Position numbers and translations under genes: made by a program. Shown piece after piece: positions 57,466 to 64,000 of a stretch of DNA of 64,000 bases. The stretch covers positions 1-64,000 of the forward strand of contig NZ_BOQN01000024.1 in NCBI RefSeq assembly GCF_018332695.1. Direction: 5' to 3'. The notes beneath the pieces were generated by a model. The model made no database searches. It was given only the letters and a program-made list of their open reading frames with translations, and was not told where the DNA came from. This DNA comes from Paractinoplanes toevensis (GTDB lineage Bacteria > Actinomycetota > Actinomycetes > Mycobacteriales > Micromonosporaceae). Each line of letters begins with the position of its first letter. Position 1 is the stretch's first letter.

Positions 57466-58845
57466 TCACGGGTTCTCGGCCAGGACCCGCTTCATTACCG
57501 CCTCGAACCGGGCCGGCTGATCGAACATCGATCGGTGCCCCGCGTTCCCCAGGGTCACGGTCTCCTTGCGCGGCGCCTGCAGCGCCGAGAACCACCGCGC
57601 GAGGTCCCGCACCCGGGCGGGCACCTCACGGTCTCCGGCAACAAAATAGACGGGTACGCCGAGCGAGGGCACCTGTGTCCGGAAGTCGACAGCACGCACC
57701 CGTGGGTAGAAGGCGTCGAAAGAGTCCAGGAACCCGGCGATCACGTGCACCTTGTCGAGCGCACCGAGCTCCGGCGCCTGCGCGTTCGCCAGCAGCGCGT
57801 CCCCGTTGTCCGTCCCGTACACCGCGTCCTCGTTCAGCAGCATCGGTTCGTACCCGTAGATGTTCGCGTAGGGCGGCGGGCCCACCTGCTCGAGGCGCGC
57901 GATCAGCGTGGCGTCGCCCTTCGACCGCGCCCAGGCGAGGGTGTCGTCATACTGCGTGCGGTCGCTGGCCGTCGGGTCGGCGACCTGCCCGACCCCCACG
58001 TAGGCGGCGAACAGCGCGGGCGAGTCCTGCACCGCGAGGGTCGCACCGATCGTGCCGCCCGAGTGCGCCACCAGGTAGATCTTGTCGCGCCGGAACCGGG
58101 CCCGGAGGTAGTCGGTGACGGCCAGCACGGTGCGCCGCTCGTCGTCCACGGTGAACGTCGGCGTGGGGTCGAGCGCACCGAACGACCGCCCGCCGCCCCG
58201 CCGGTCCATGGTCACCACCACGAACGTCTGCTCCAGCGCGCCGAGTCTCTGCCGCATGGCGGCCAGCTCCGAGCCGCCCGGCCCGCCCGGCACGAACAGC
58301 AGCACGGGCGCGTCGGCGCGGGCTCCCCGGATCATCAGACCGAACTTCCCCGCGTACGCCATCTCGGAGATGCCGCCGCGGATCGGCGCGACCCGCCCCG
58401 GAAGCACCACCGCCACCCCGGTGACCAGGACGACCAGGGCGAAGACACCCGCGACGAAGCGCCCCACGAACCGCCAGGCACTGCGGCTGCGCCGCCGGGA
58501 CCCGGCACCGTAGGCCGCACCCACCGCCATCGGCAGCAGCGCGAGCAACGCGTAGAGCCCGCGCCCGACGATCAGCGCGAGCAGCCCGAGCGGCGTCGGC
58601 CGCGGGTAGTCGACGGTCGGCCCGGTGAAACCGACCCGGGTGATCTCGCCGGCCAGCGCGAAGAGAACCGGCGCCAGCAGGATCGCCCAGCGCGACCGCG
58701 CGATCCGCCCGGCGAACACCCCGACCACGATGCTGATGACCAGAATGGCGATCGCGTCGATCGGGAAGATCGGCCCGCGCGGCCGCCAGAAGCCGGCCAG
58801 GACACCCCAGACCAGCGCCGGAAGCAGACCAACGCCGCGAACCAT
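57466..58845 (-). CDS. Alpha/beta hydrolase with N-terminal membrane domain
   Basis: A 459-residue protein. About five hydrophobic helices occupy residues 5-145. The hydrolase domain follows, with oxyanion-hole motif FVPGGPGGSE, the nucleophile Ser in AHSGGTIG, and a C-terminal histidine in GNAGHRSMFD. The layout resembles proline-iminopeptidase-like hydrolases, here tethered to the membrane. The substrate is unknown. A minus-strand TAACGT (58852-58857) lies 6 nt before ATG 58845, predicting a leaderless transcript. It diverges from the DUF5753 gene at 59064. Confidence 0.85.
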   Translation of the reverse strand: MVRGVGLLPALVWGVLAGFWRPRGPIFPIDAIAILVISIVVGVFAGRIARSRWAILLAPVLFALAGEITRVGFTGPTVDYPRPTPLGLLALIVGRGLYALLALLPMAVGAAYGAGSRRRSRSAWRFVGRFVAGVFALVVLVTGVAVVLPGRVAPIRGGISEMAYAGKFGLMIRGARADAPVLLFVPGGPGGSELAAMRQRLGALEQTFVVVTMDRRGGGRSFGALDPTPTFTVDDERRTVLAVTDYLRARFRRDKIYLVAHSGGTIGATLAVQDSPALFAAYVGVGQVADPTASDRTQYDDTLAWARSKGDATLIARLEQVGPPPYANIYGYEPMLLNEDAVYGTDNGDALLANAQAPELGALDKVHVIAGFLDSFDAFYPRVRAVDFRTQVPSLGVPVYFVAGDREVPARVRDLARWFSALQAPRKETVTLGNAGHRSMFDQPARFEAVMKRVLAENP

Positions 58846-59012
58846 GCTGGGACGTTAGTTGATATTCGATACGTCGCGCTGCCCCCGGTCGGTGAACGTC
58901 CGTGCCAGGATCCCTCACCGCTTCGGGCGTCACCCGATGGTGAGTCGCCGGCGGAGGGCGGGAATACGCCACCGTGTCGGCCTCGACGATGCGCGTTCTC
59001 ATATGACAGAGT

Positions 59013-59035
59013 GCCGTCTGCGAAATGCAGACGGC
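59013..59035. promoter_or_regulatory. Inverted repeat before DUF5753-only gene
   Basis: GCCGTCTGC-GAAAT-GCAGACGGC, perfect 9-bp arms. It is located at the -35 position of the promoter whose -10 is TATGCT (59052-59057). This is a likely operator, possibly for the XRE regulator encoded at 60080. Confidence 0.55.
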
Positions 59036-59063
59036 TGCTGGCCGTCGGAACTATGCTGACCGG

Positions 59064-59699
59064 ATGAGAGGGCCAGGTATGGGTTCGGTGGAGATCAACG
59101 ACGCTCGAGGGCCGGCGGCCTTCGACCAGCTGATGAGGCTGGAGCAGGAGTCGACGGAGATCTTCCAGGTCCAGCCGAGCTTTCTGCCGGGCTTCGTGCA
59201 GGTCGAGGGCTACGCCGCCGCCGTGATCGGCGAGATCACCCGGCCGGCGCCGGTCGACACCGAGCTCACCGAGAAGGTCGGCGTGCGCATGCAGCGGGCC
59301 CGCGCCTTCGAGTCACGGCTCAAGGGCGAGACACCGCCGCGGATGTGGGCCGTCATCGACGAGGCCGTGGTCCGCCGCGTGGTCGGCAGCCCGGCCGTGA
59401 TGCGCGAGCAGCTCGCACACCTGATCGCGCTGTCCAGGCTGAAGACCCTCACGCTGGCGATCATCCCGTTCGATCGCGGCGTCCACCCCGGCATGGCCGG
59501 CCCCTTCGAGGTCCACCAGGTCGCCGAGGGCCAGGCCGCGGTGTTCTTCGAGTGCACCAACGGCGACGAGATCGTCGGCACCGACCAGGAACTGGTCCGG
59601 CACTACCGGGAAACGGCGGAGTCGATGCTCGCGTCGGCCGTCACCGGCGACGAGGCGACCGCCCTGCTCGAGTCGATCAGCGGCTCACTGTCTTCCTGA
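59064..59699 (+). CDS. DUF5753 domain protein without HTH
   Basis: A 211-residue protein that consists only of the DUF5753 domain. It opens with LMRLEQESTEIFQVQPSFLPGFVQVEGYAAAVIG and continues with MWAVIDEAVVRRVVGSPAVMREQLAHLI, LAIIPFDRGVHPGM and VFFECTNGDEIV, in the same order as the C-terminal domain of XRE-DUF5753 regulators. The usual N-terminal helix-turn-helix is absent. The upstream sequence contains no frame encoding it. TATGCT (59052-59057) lies 6 nt before ATG 59064, so this start is favoured. It may act as a ligand-binding or dominant-negative partner of the full-length paralogue at 60080. Confidence 0.87.
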   Translation: MRGPGMGSVEINDARGPAAFDQLMRLEQESTEIFQVQPSFLPGFVQVEGYAAAVIGEITRPAPVDTELTEKVGVRMQRARAFESRLKGETPPRMWAVIDEAVVRRVVGSPAVMREQLAHLIALSRLKTLTLAIIPFDRGVHPGMAGPFEVHQVAEGQAAVFFECTNGDEIVGTDQELVRHYRETAESMLASAVTGDEATALLESISGSLSS

Positions 59700-59885
59700 C
59701 GTCGCCGACTTCCTGACGTCGCCGACGAACACCCGCCAGGCATCGCGCCCGAAGGTCAGCACCGGTCCGGCCGGATCCTTCGAGTCGCGCACATGGATCG
59801 AGTCGCCGCTCTCGGCGACCTCCACGCACGCGCCGCCGGAACTCCTTCTGCTCTTTCGCCAGGTGAGGTGGCGTAGATCGTCCAT
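59685..59885 (-). CDS. DUF397 domain protein
   Basis: A 66-residue protein with the DUF397 pattern: LTWRKSRRSSGGACVEVAE, IHVRDSKDPAGPVLTFGRDAWRVFV. Such genes pair with XRE-DUF5753 regulators, as in the Streptomyces whiJ/abaA-type and Scr1/Scr2 systems, where the small protein and regulator act together. ATG 59885 has GGGAGGAAC upstream. Its C-terminus has been altered by a 17-bp tandem duplication. It is convergent with the DUF5753-only gene and divergent from the XRE regulator. Confidence 0.9.
   Translation of the reverse strand: MDDLRHLTWRKSRRSSGGACVEVAESGDSIHVRDSKDPAGPVLTFGRDAWRVFVGDVRKSATSGRQ
59692..59725. repeat. 17-bp tandem duplication at the DUF5753/DUF397 junction
   Basis: CTTCCTGACGTCGCCGA occurs twice without a gap (59692-59708 and 59709-59725). 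It lies across the stop of the plus-strand DUF5753 gene and inside the last codons of the DUF397 gene on the other strand. Because 17 is not a multiple of 3, it changes the last residues of the DUF397 frame. Confidence 0.92.
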
Positions 59886-60020
59886 TGTTCCTCCCGCGTC
59901 GGTCCGGCCTCATGTCCTGCCACCATGAAGCCGACCGATCACTCACAGTACCGGATATTCAGAGCCATTCATGTCTCCTGAAGTTCTGGCATTAGCGCCG
60001 AAGTACGATAGGGTCTCGCG

Positions 60021-60107
60021 GATGGGTTTCTGCTACCTGCAATCCGCAGATCTCGTTGACGCATCGGGGCGGCATCTGGATGATCGTGGCCATGGCCGAC
60101 GTGCATG
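60021..60107 (+). other. Possible 28-codon upstream ORF
   Basis: ATG 60021 lies 7 nt after TAGGGT (60008-60013) and opens a 28-codon frame that ends at 60107, overlapping the start region of the XRE regulator in another frame. It could be a leaderless upstream ORF that couples translation to the regulator. Alternatively it is only the sequence between promoter and start. Low confidence. Confidence 0.3.
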
Positions 60108-61006
60108 AGCCCCCCGCCGCGCCCTCTTCGCCGGAGGTGGGCCCCGCCGTTGCCCGCGAGCTCGTCCGGTCGCGGCTGAAGCAACTGCGCGAGGCCAGCG
60201 AGTTGTCGCCGGCCACCGTCGCCGACCACACCGGCTGGTCCATCTCGAAACTCGCCCGGATCGAAAAGGGCGAGGTCACCGTCCAGCCGCTCGAGGTGCG
60301 TGCTCTGCTCACCTACTACGGCGTCGACGACCCCGACGAAATGGCCGCGCTGGCCCGGCTCTCACACGCTTCCCGCGCCCGGCAGTGGTACAGCAAGCAT
60401 CGGCTCGCCGGCGATTTCCAGCGCTTCGTGGCATACGAGAGCGAAGCCTCCACCATCAATGTCTGGCAGTTGCTGTTCATGCCGGGAATGCTGCAGACCG
60501 AGGAATACGCTCGCGCGGTGACCGGCCTGTCCACCCGGCGCAGCCCCGATGACAAGGAGACGCTGGCCCGGGTCAAACTGCGCATGGACCGGCAGCAGGC
60601 ATTCCGGGAACGACTGGTCAAGCCGGAGCCGCCGCGCATCGTCGCGGTCATCGACGAGTCGGTGCTGCGGCGCCCGATCGGCGGCCCCGACGCCCTCCGG
60701 CGGCAGCTGACCCACCTGCTCGACCTGGCCGCACAGCCGGAGGCCTACACGATCGCCGTGATCCCGCTCGAGATGACCCACCAGTCCGGCATCGGCGGGA
60801 ACTTCGAGCTGCTGCAGTTCGACACCGGCCAGCACGGCGACGTGCTCTTTGTCGAGGCCGCGAACGGATTCGACTCGCTGACCACGGCGTCCGATGCGAC
60901 CAGCCTCTTCCGCGACATCCTCAAGGACCTGCTCGACTACGGCCGCACCGGTGATGACGCGATCGAGATGATCGAGGAGATCCGGGACTCCATCCGGACG
61001 CCGTGA
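60080..61006 (+). CDS. XRE family regulator with DUF5753 domain
   Basis: A 308-residue regulator. The helix-turn-helix (about 28-85) has ARELVRSRLKQLREASELSPATVADHTGWSISKLARIEKGEVTVQPLEV, and the DUF5753 domain (about 110-300) has WQLLFMPGMLQTEEYARAV, IVAVIDESVLRRPIGGPDALRRQLTHLL and YTIAVIPLEMTHQSG. Proteins of this kind regulate development or antibiotic production in actinobacteria together with DUF397 partners. Start codon uncertain: ATG 60080 chosen, ATG 60092 possible. It diverges from the DUF397 gene at 59885. Confidence 0.9.
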   Translation: MIVAMADVHEPPAAPSSPEVGPAVARELVRSRLKQLREASELSPATVADHTGWSISKLARIEKGEVTVQPLEVRALLTYYGVDDPDEMAALARLSHASRARQWYSKHRLAGDFQRFVAYESEASTINVWQLLFMPGMLQTEEYARAVTGLSTRRSPDDKETLARVKLRMDRQQAFRERLVKPEPPRIVAVIDESVLRRPIGGPDALRRQLTHLLDLAAQPEAYTIAVIPLEMTHQSGIGGNFELLQFDTGQHGDVLFVEAANGFDSLTTASDATSLFRDILKDLLDYGRTGDDAIEMIEEIRDSIRTP

Positions 61007-61009
61007 CCG

Positions 61010-61456
61010 TCACCAGTGGTGGGTCTCGATCGCTCGGATGACGGCCCGGCGCACCTGCTCGAACTCGCGCTGATTGCGACTGCGGAACAGCACGATCCGC
61101 CGGCCGCGACAGGTGGCCCGCAGCTCCATCCACCGTGGATTTCGCCGGTGGTCGAGCAGGATCGCGGCGGCCAGGCCCGCGGCGTCGACGACGGCCACGC
61201 CGAACATGGCCGCCACCCCGAAGTACATGGTGAGCACCAGGCCGAGGACCAGCTCGACGGCCCCGGCGAGGAGCGCGACGGTGCTCGCCGGGTACTGGTA
61301 GGAGTGGACTCGCGTCACCTGGCTCAGGTCGCGGACCAGGTAACGGCCACCGTTGATGACATCGATGTGGTGGCTGGTGACGAGAATGCGGGAGCCGCGA
61401 TAGAAGACGACCCACCCGCTGTGACTGGCTGCCGAGGTACCCGAGTTGAGTGCCAT
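61010..61456 (-). CDS. DUF6232-like membrane protein
   Basis: A 148-residue protein. The N-terminal beta part WVVFYRGSRILVTSHHIDVINGGRYLVRDLSQV is followed by two adjacent hydrophobic helices (about 59-102) and a cytoplasmic, arginine-rich end. This is the architecture of DUF6232-type proteins common in Streptomyces and Actinoplanes. The function is unknown. ATG 61456 has a GGGAGG ribosome binding site. It is convergent with the XRE regulator, 3 bp away. Confidence 0.75.
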   Translation of the reverse strand: MALNSGTSAASHSGWVVFYRGSRILVTSHHIDVINGGRYLVRDLSQVTRVHSYQYPASTVALLAGAVELVLGLVLTMYFGVAAMFGVAVVDAAGLAAAILLDHRRNPRWMELRATCRGRRIVLFRSRNQREFEQVRRAVIRAIETHHW

Positions 61457-61693
61457 GACGACCTCCCTGATGTAACTAATCGTGAGGTGTCAAGCGGCTG
61501 ACAGCAAGCGGCGGACAAGGAAAGTCCGTCGGCTGGCGGCTAACTGCGATACGCAGGTTCGAATTTAAGAGACCTTTGCCCTGTTTTACGAGGAAAGATT
61601 CGTGGCTTTCGTGGGCCTTTCTACCTTGGCCCGCGAACTGCACCACCTCGCCGGGCACCACCGGCGCCCCCGCGCTGATCTAGTCTGTCCCGC
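61457..61693. other. AT-richer intergenic region, no gene
   Basis: No supported gene. It contains a small hairpin (GCGGAC/GTCCGT near 61524-61540) and the promoter of the aminopeptidase: TAGTCT at 61681-61686, 7 nt before ATG 61694. A 61-codon minus-strand frame (61476-61661) lacks a ribosome binding site and coding bias and is not called. Confidence 0.5.
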
Positions 61694-62890
61694 ATGGGAC
61701 AGATCGAGCGCTTAGCTGACCTGGTCGTCCGGGCCGGGGTCAACGTCCAGCCGGGTCAGGGTGTCGTGGTCGACAGCGACACCGCAAACCTGGAGATCGC
61801 CCGAGCCGTGGTCGAGGCCGCGTACCAGGCCGGTGCCGGCTGGGTGGAGGTCAATTTCACCGACGGGCCGATCCAGCGTTCCGCTGTCGATCACGCGTCG
61901 CTCGAGGAGCTCACCGCGAGCCGGCCGTGGGCGCTCGCCCGGTTCGCCGAGTGGCGGGCGGCCGGGGTCGCCTCCATCGGCCTGGTCGGCGACTCGGACC
62001 CGCACCTGTTCGACGGTGCCGACCCGGTCCGGGTGGCGGCCCGCCGGCACGACGAGGCGCGCGCCCGGCGCGACGCGCTGTTCGGCGGCATGCGCTGGTC
62101 GCTGGTGGCCGCACCCAACCCGGGCTGGGCGAAACAGGTCTTCGGCGAGCCCGACATGGACCGGCTGTGGGCGGCGGTGAGCACCGCGATGCGGCTCGAC
62201 TCCGCCGACCCGGCGGCCGAGTGGCAGGCCCGCTCGGCCACCCTCGGGGCCCGCGCCAAGCAGCTCGACGCGCTGGAGCTGACCGAGGTGCACTACATCG
62301 GCGAGGGCACCGACCTGACCGTCGGCCTGCTACCGCACACGCGCTGGACCGGCGGCGGGATGATCGACGCCGACGGCATCCCCTATCTGCCCAACCTTCC
62401 CACCGAAGAGGTGTTCACCAGCCCCGACCGGCGGCGCGCGGACGGCACGATCCGGGTCAGCCGGCCGATGGTGATCGCGGGTCAACAGATCACCGGGCTG
62501 CGGGTGACGTTCAAGAACGGGCGGATCACCGAGGTGTGGGCGGACGAGGGCGGCGACGTGATCCGAGCGCAGATCGACGCCGACGAGGGCGCCCGGTTCC
62601 TGGGTGAGGTGTCGCTGGTCGACCGGGACAGCCGGATCGCGAAGGCGGGCATCGTCTTCCACAACACGCTCTACGACGAGAACGCCGGCTGCCACGTGGC
62701 GTGGGGGCAGAGCTTCCCCTGGTCGGTCGAGGGCGGCATGGCGATGACCACGGAGCAGCGGGCCGCCGTCGGGCTGAACCAGTCCGGCGTGCACACCGAC
62801 GTGGTCATCGGCGGCGACGGCATGACGGTCACCGGCACCGGCCCGGGCGGCACGGTCGACATCATCCGCGACGACACGTGGGTGCTGTGA
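61694..62890 (+). CDS. Aminopeptidase, M29 family
   Basis: A 398-residue metallo-aminopeptidase of the M29 (AmpS/PepS/aminopeptidase T) family, which removes N-terminal residues in the cytoplasm. The family motifs are VHYIGEGTDLTVGL, the metal-ligand glutamate in NLPTEEVFTSP, the second glutamate in FLGEVSLVDRDS, and the histidine/aspartate ligands in the NAGCHVAWGQ and SGVHTDVVIGG regions. The length matches the family. A leaderless start is likely because TAGTCT lies 7 nt before ATG 61694. It is followed by a methyltransferase gene after 66 bp. Confidence 0.93.
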   Translation: MGQIERLADLVVRAGVNVQPGQGVVVDSDTANLEIARAVVEAAYQAGAGWVEVNFTDGPIQRSAVDHASLEELTASRPWALARFAEWRAAGVASIGLVGDSDPHLFDGADPVRVAARRHDEARARRDALFGGMRWSLVAAPNPGWAKQVFGEPDMDRLWAAVSTAMRLDSADPAAEWQARSATLGARAKQLDALELTEVHYIGEGTDLTVGLLPHTRWTGGGMIDADGIPYLPNLPTEEVFTSPDRRRADGTIRVSRPMVIAGQQITGLRVTFKNGRITEVWADEGGDVIRAQIDADEGARFLGEVSLVDRDSRIAKAGIVFHNTLYDENAGCHVAWGQSFPWSVEGGMAMTTEQRAAVGLNQSGVHTDVVIGGDGMTVTGTGPGGTVDIIRDDTWVL

Positions 62891-62956
62891 TCCGCGTTCG
62901 CTGAGGGCGGACCGCTCGGGGCGGCGAGCCGGTCCCGATGACGGCAGCATGACGTG

Positions 62957-63634
62957 ATGACACCCATCGCGGTTTACGACGAGATCGCCGACTGGTATGA
63001 AAATCAGTTCCTGCCGGCGTCGACCCCGGGCGACCCGATCGGCATCCGGGCGTCGCTGGCGGAGCTGCTCGGGCCCGGCGACGAGCCCTGCCTCGAGGTG
63101 GGCTGCGGCACCGGCGTGCACGCGGCTCAGCTGCGGGAGCTCGGCTGGGATCCGGTAGGGGTCGATCTTTCGGCGCGCATGTTGGCGTACGCGAAGGAAC
63201 GCCTGCCGATCGCCCGGGGTGACGCTTCCCGGCTGCCGATCCGCGACGCCGCGCTCGGCGCGGTCGTCGCGATGATGGTGCACACCGACATGCCGGACTA
63301 CCCGGCCGTGCTGCGGGAGGGCGCCCGGGTGCTACGACCGGGCGGGGTGTTCGTGCATGTCGGGGTGCATCCGGCGTTCTGCGGCGGCTTCGCCGACCGC
63401 TCCGACCCGGAGGCGGTGGTGATCAGCCGCGGTTATCTGGACGGGCACTGGACGAAGAACTCGTGGACCACCGAGGGAGTGCGCAACCGGGTCGGCGCGA
63501 CACATCTGCCCCTGCCGGCGCTGTTGCGGGCTTTTCTGGACGCCGGCCTGGTGCTGACCGGTTTTGCCGAGGGTGGTGATCCGGTGCCCACGACCCTGTC
63601 CGTCAAAGCCGTCAAACCAGCGGTCAGACCATGA
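62957..63634 (+). CDS. Class I SAM-dependent methyltransferase
   Basis: A 225-residue methyltransferase. It begins TPIAVYDEIADWYENQFLP, as in UbiE/BioC-type enzymes. Motif I CLEVGCGTGVHAAQL (about 46-60), VGVDLSARMLAYAKERL, and LRPGGVFVHVGVHPAFCGGF follow. The substrate is unknown. GTG 62954 and ATG 62957 are adjacent; ATG is chosen. The end overlaps the convergent small membrane protein gene by 11 bp. Confidence 0.87.
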   Translation: MTPIAVYDEIADWYENQFLPASTPGDPIGIRASLAELLGPGDEPCLEVGCGTGVHAAQLRELGWDPVGVDLSARMLAYAKERLPIARGDASRLPIRDAALGAVVAMMVHTDMPDYPAVLREGARVLRPGGVFVHVGVHPAFCGGFADRSDPEAVVISRGYLDGHWTKNSWTTEGVRNRVGATHLPLPALLRAFLDAGLVLTGFAEGGDPVPTTLSVKAVKPAVRP

Positions 63635-63758
63635 ACAGCATGGCCGAGACACCCATCAGGACCAGCAGCAGGACCGCGATGAGCAGGCCCTTCTCCGCGG
63701 CGGCGGCGTCGGTGGCGTCGGTGATGGCAGTGGTCGTGGCGAGCGGCTCGCTGCTCAT
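63624..63758 (-). CDS. Small single-pass membrane protein (44 aa)
   Basis: A 44-residue frame: a polar N-terminus (MSSEPLATTTAITDATDAAAAEKG) and one C-terminal membrane helix (LLIAVLLLVLMGVSAMLFMV), a tail-anchored layout. ATG 63758 is preceded by an excellent ribosome binding site, GGAGG, at 9 nt. No family is recognised. It is divergent from the partial gene at 63863 and overlaps the methyltransferase 3' end. Confidence 0.65.
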   Translation of the reverse strand: MSSEPLATTTAITDATDAAAAEKGLLIAVLLLVLMGVSAMLFMV

Positions 63759-63862
63759 GGCTGATCCCTCCGGGATTTTGCGAGCGGGGCACCCTGAAAG
63801 TGCGCCCGCTGGTCAAGCGGCATAACGTGAGGGCTTCGTCGACCTCGAAAGGCTGCGTCTCG

Positions 63863-64000
63863 GTGGATTGGTTTCTCAATGCGCAGGAGCGCGGCAACCC
63901 GGACTCCTCCATACCCACGTGGTGCGAAGGAAACACGGCCGAACCGTTAATTCACGGAATAACGTATTTTGACCGGCTGGTGTCCGAGGTGGAAAGCCTC
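63863..64000 (+). CDS. Phospholipase D-like family protein, N-terminal part, runs off the window
   Basis: The visible 46 codons begin VDWFLNAQERGNPDSS and continue with TWCEGNTAEPLIHG and ITYFDRLVSEVESL. This matches the N-terminal signature of actinobacterial PLD-like/cardiolipin-synthase-type proteins (FLTAAERGNP, TEGN, PLVHG, YFxRL). GTG 63863 has AAAGG 10 nt upstream; GTG 63827 is also in frame. The catalytic HKD motifs would lie beyond the window. Codon use is unusual for this DNA: TTA at 63947, two ATA codons and several AT-ending codons occur within 46 codons, which suggests recent acquisition or special regulation. Confidence 0.75.
   Translation, partial: MDWFLNAQERGNPDSSIPTWCEGNTAEPLIHGITYFDRLVSEVESL

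Noticed and set aside
58859..59059. 66-codon plus-strand frame before the DUF5753 gene
   Set aside because: Arg/Cys-rich random composition; it runs through the promoter and inverted repeat of the next gene.
61476..61661. 61-codon minus-strand frame in the intergenic region before the aminopeptidase
   Set aside because: AT-rich, no ribosome binding site, no conserved features.

Overview
The window is high-GC DNA with very dense, short-gapped genes on both strands, many GTG starts, XRE-DUF5753/DUF397 genes, a DUF6401-like gene and DUF3618/DUF4235 membrane proteins. Together these point to a filamentous actinobacterium, most likely Micromonosporaceae (Actinoplanes-like); the genus is an inference. 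I see no rRNA, tRNA, CRISPR array, insertion sequence or prophage. No gene-free stretch exceeds about 285 bases. About 71 protein-coding genes and one pseudogene can be supported. One gene runs off the right edge.

Region 1-19,140 is mostly housekeeping and envelope. It holds a TetR/flavin monooxygenase pair sharing a perfect operator, a HIT hydrolase, an ADP-ribosylglycohydrolase, a two-component system (3532-5618), and a secreted protein with a degenerate zinc-protease site, FnIII and ricin-lectin domains. It continues with an adenosine deaminase/Tam operon, an aldo-keto reductase, a cold-shock protein, a membrane-protein operon (MscS channel, holin-like, DUF3618, DUF4235), a NagZ-like glycosidase and RecQ.

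Region 19,180-24,984 is a six-gene minus-strand operon: MoxR ATPase, DUF58, VWA protein, PDZ-less S1C protease with a 10-copy pentapeptide repeat, response regulator, histidine kinase. It looks like an envelope-stress module.

Region 25,116-34,430 is the main metabolic island. A TfdB/resorcinol-hydroxylase-like flavoprotein, maleylacetate reductase and hydroxyquinol 1,2-dioxygenase form one operon. A five-gene branched-chain-type ABC importer followed by an AraC regulator forms another. Both operons start with copies of the same roughly 90-bp promoter element, so uptake and breakdown of an aromatic substrate are probably co-regulated by the AraC protein.

Region 34,433-51,540 contains methyltransferases, an AraC regulator, VOC proteins, an ABC-2 exporter fused by operon structure to a NarL-type two-component system, a GT4 glycosyltransferase, a phytoene-desaturase-like oxidoreductase, a MarR gene coupled to a decayed extradiol dioxygenase, a DoxX protein, several small proteins, a second MscS-like channel with a coiled-coil tail, and a PAS-GAF-SpoIIE phosphatase.

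Region 51,541-64,000 contains a compact HTH plus Clp-N-domain module with twin operators placed on its -35 and -10, a uronate-type epimerase/ManD-like dehydratase pair, a MarR-pirin pair, a DUF5753/DUF397 cluster with an HTH-less DUF5753 protein, an M29 aminopeptidase, and a partial phospholipase-D-like gene with atypical codons.

A recurring theme is leaderless transcription: 20 genes have a TANNNT hexamer 6-7 nt before their start codon, and this decided several start choices.
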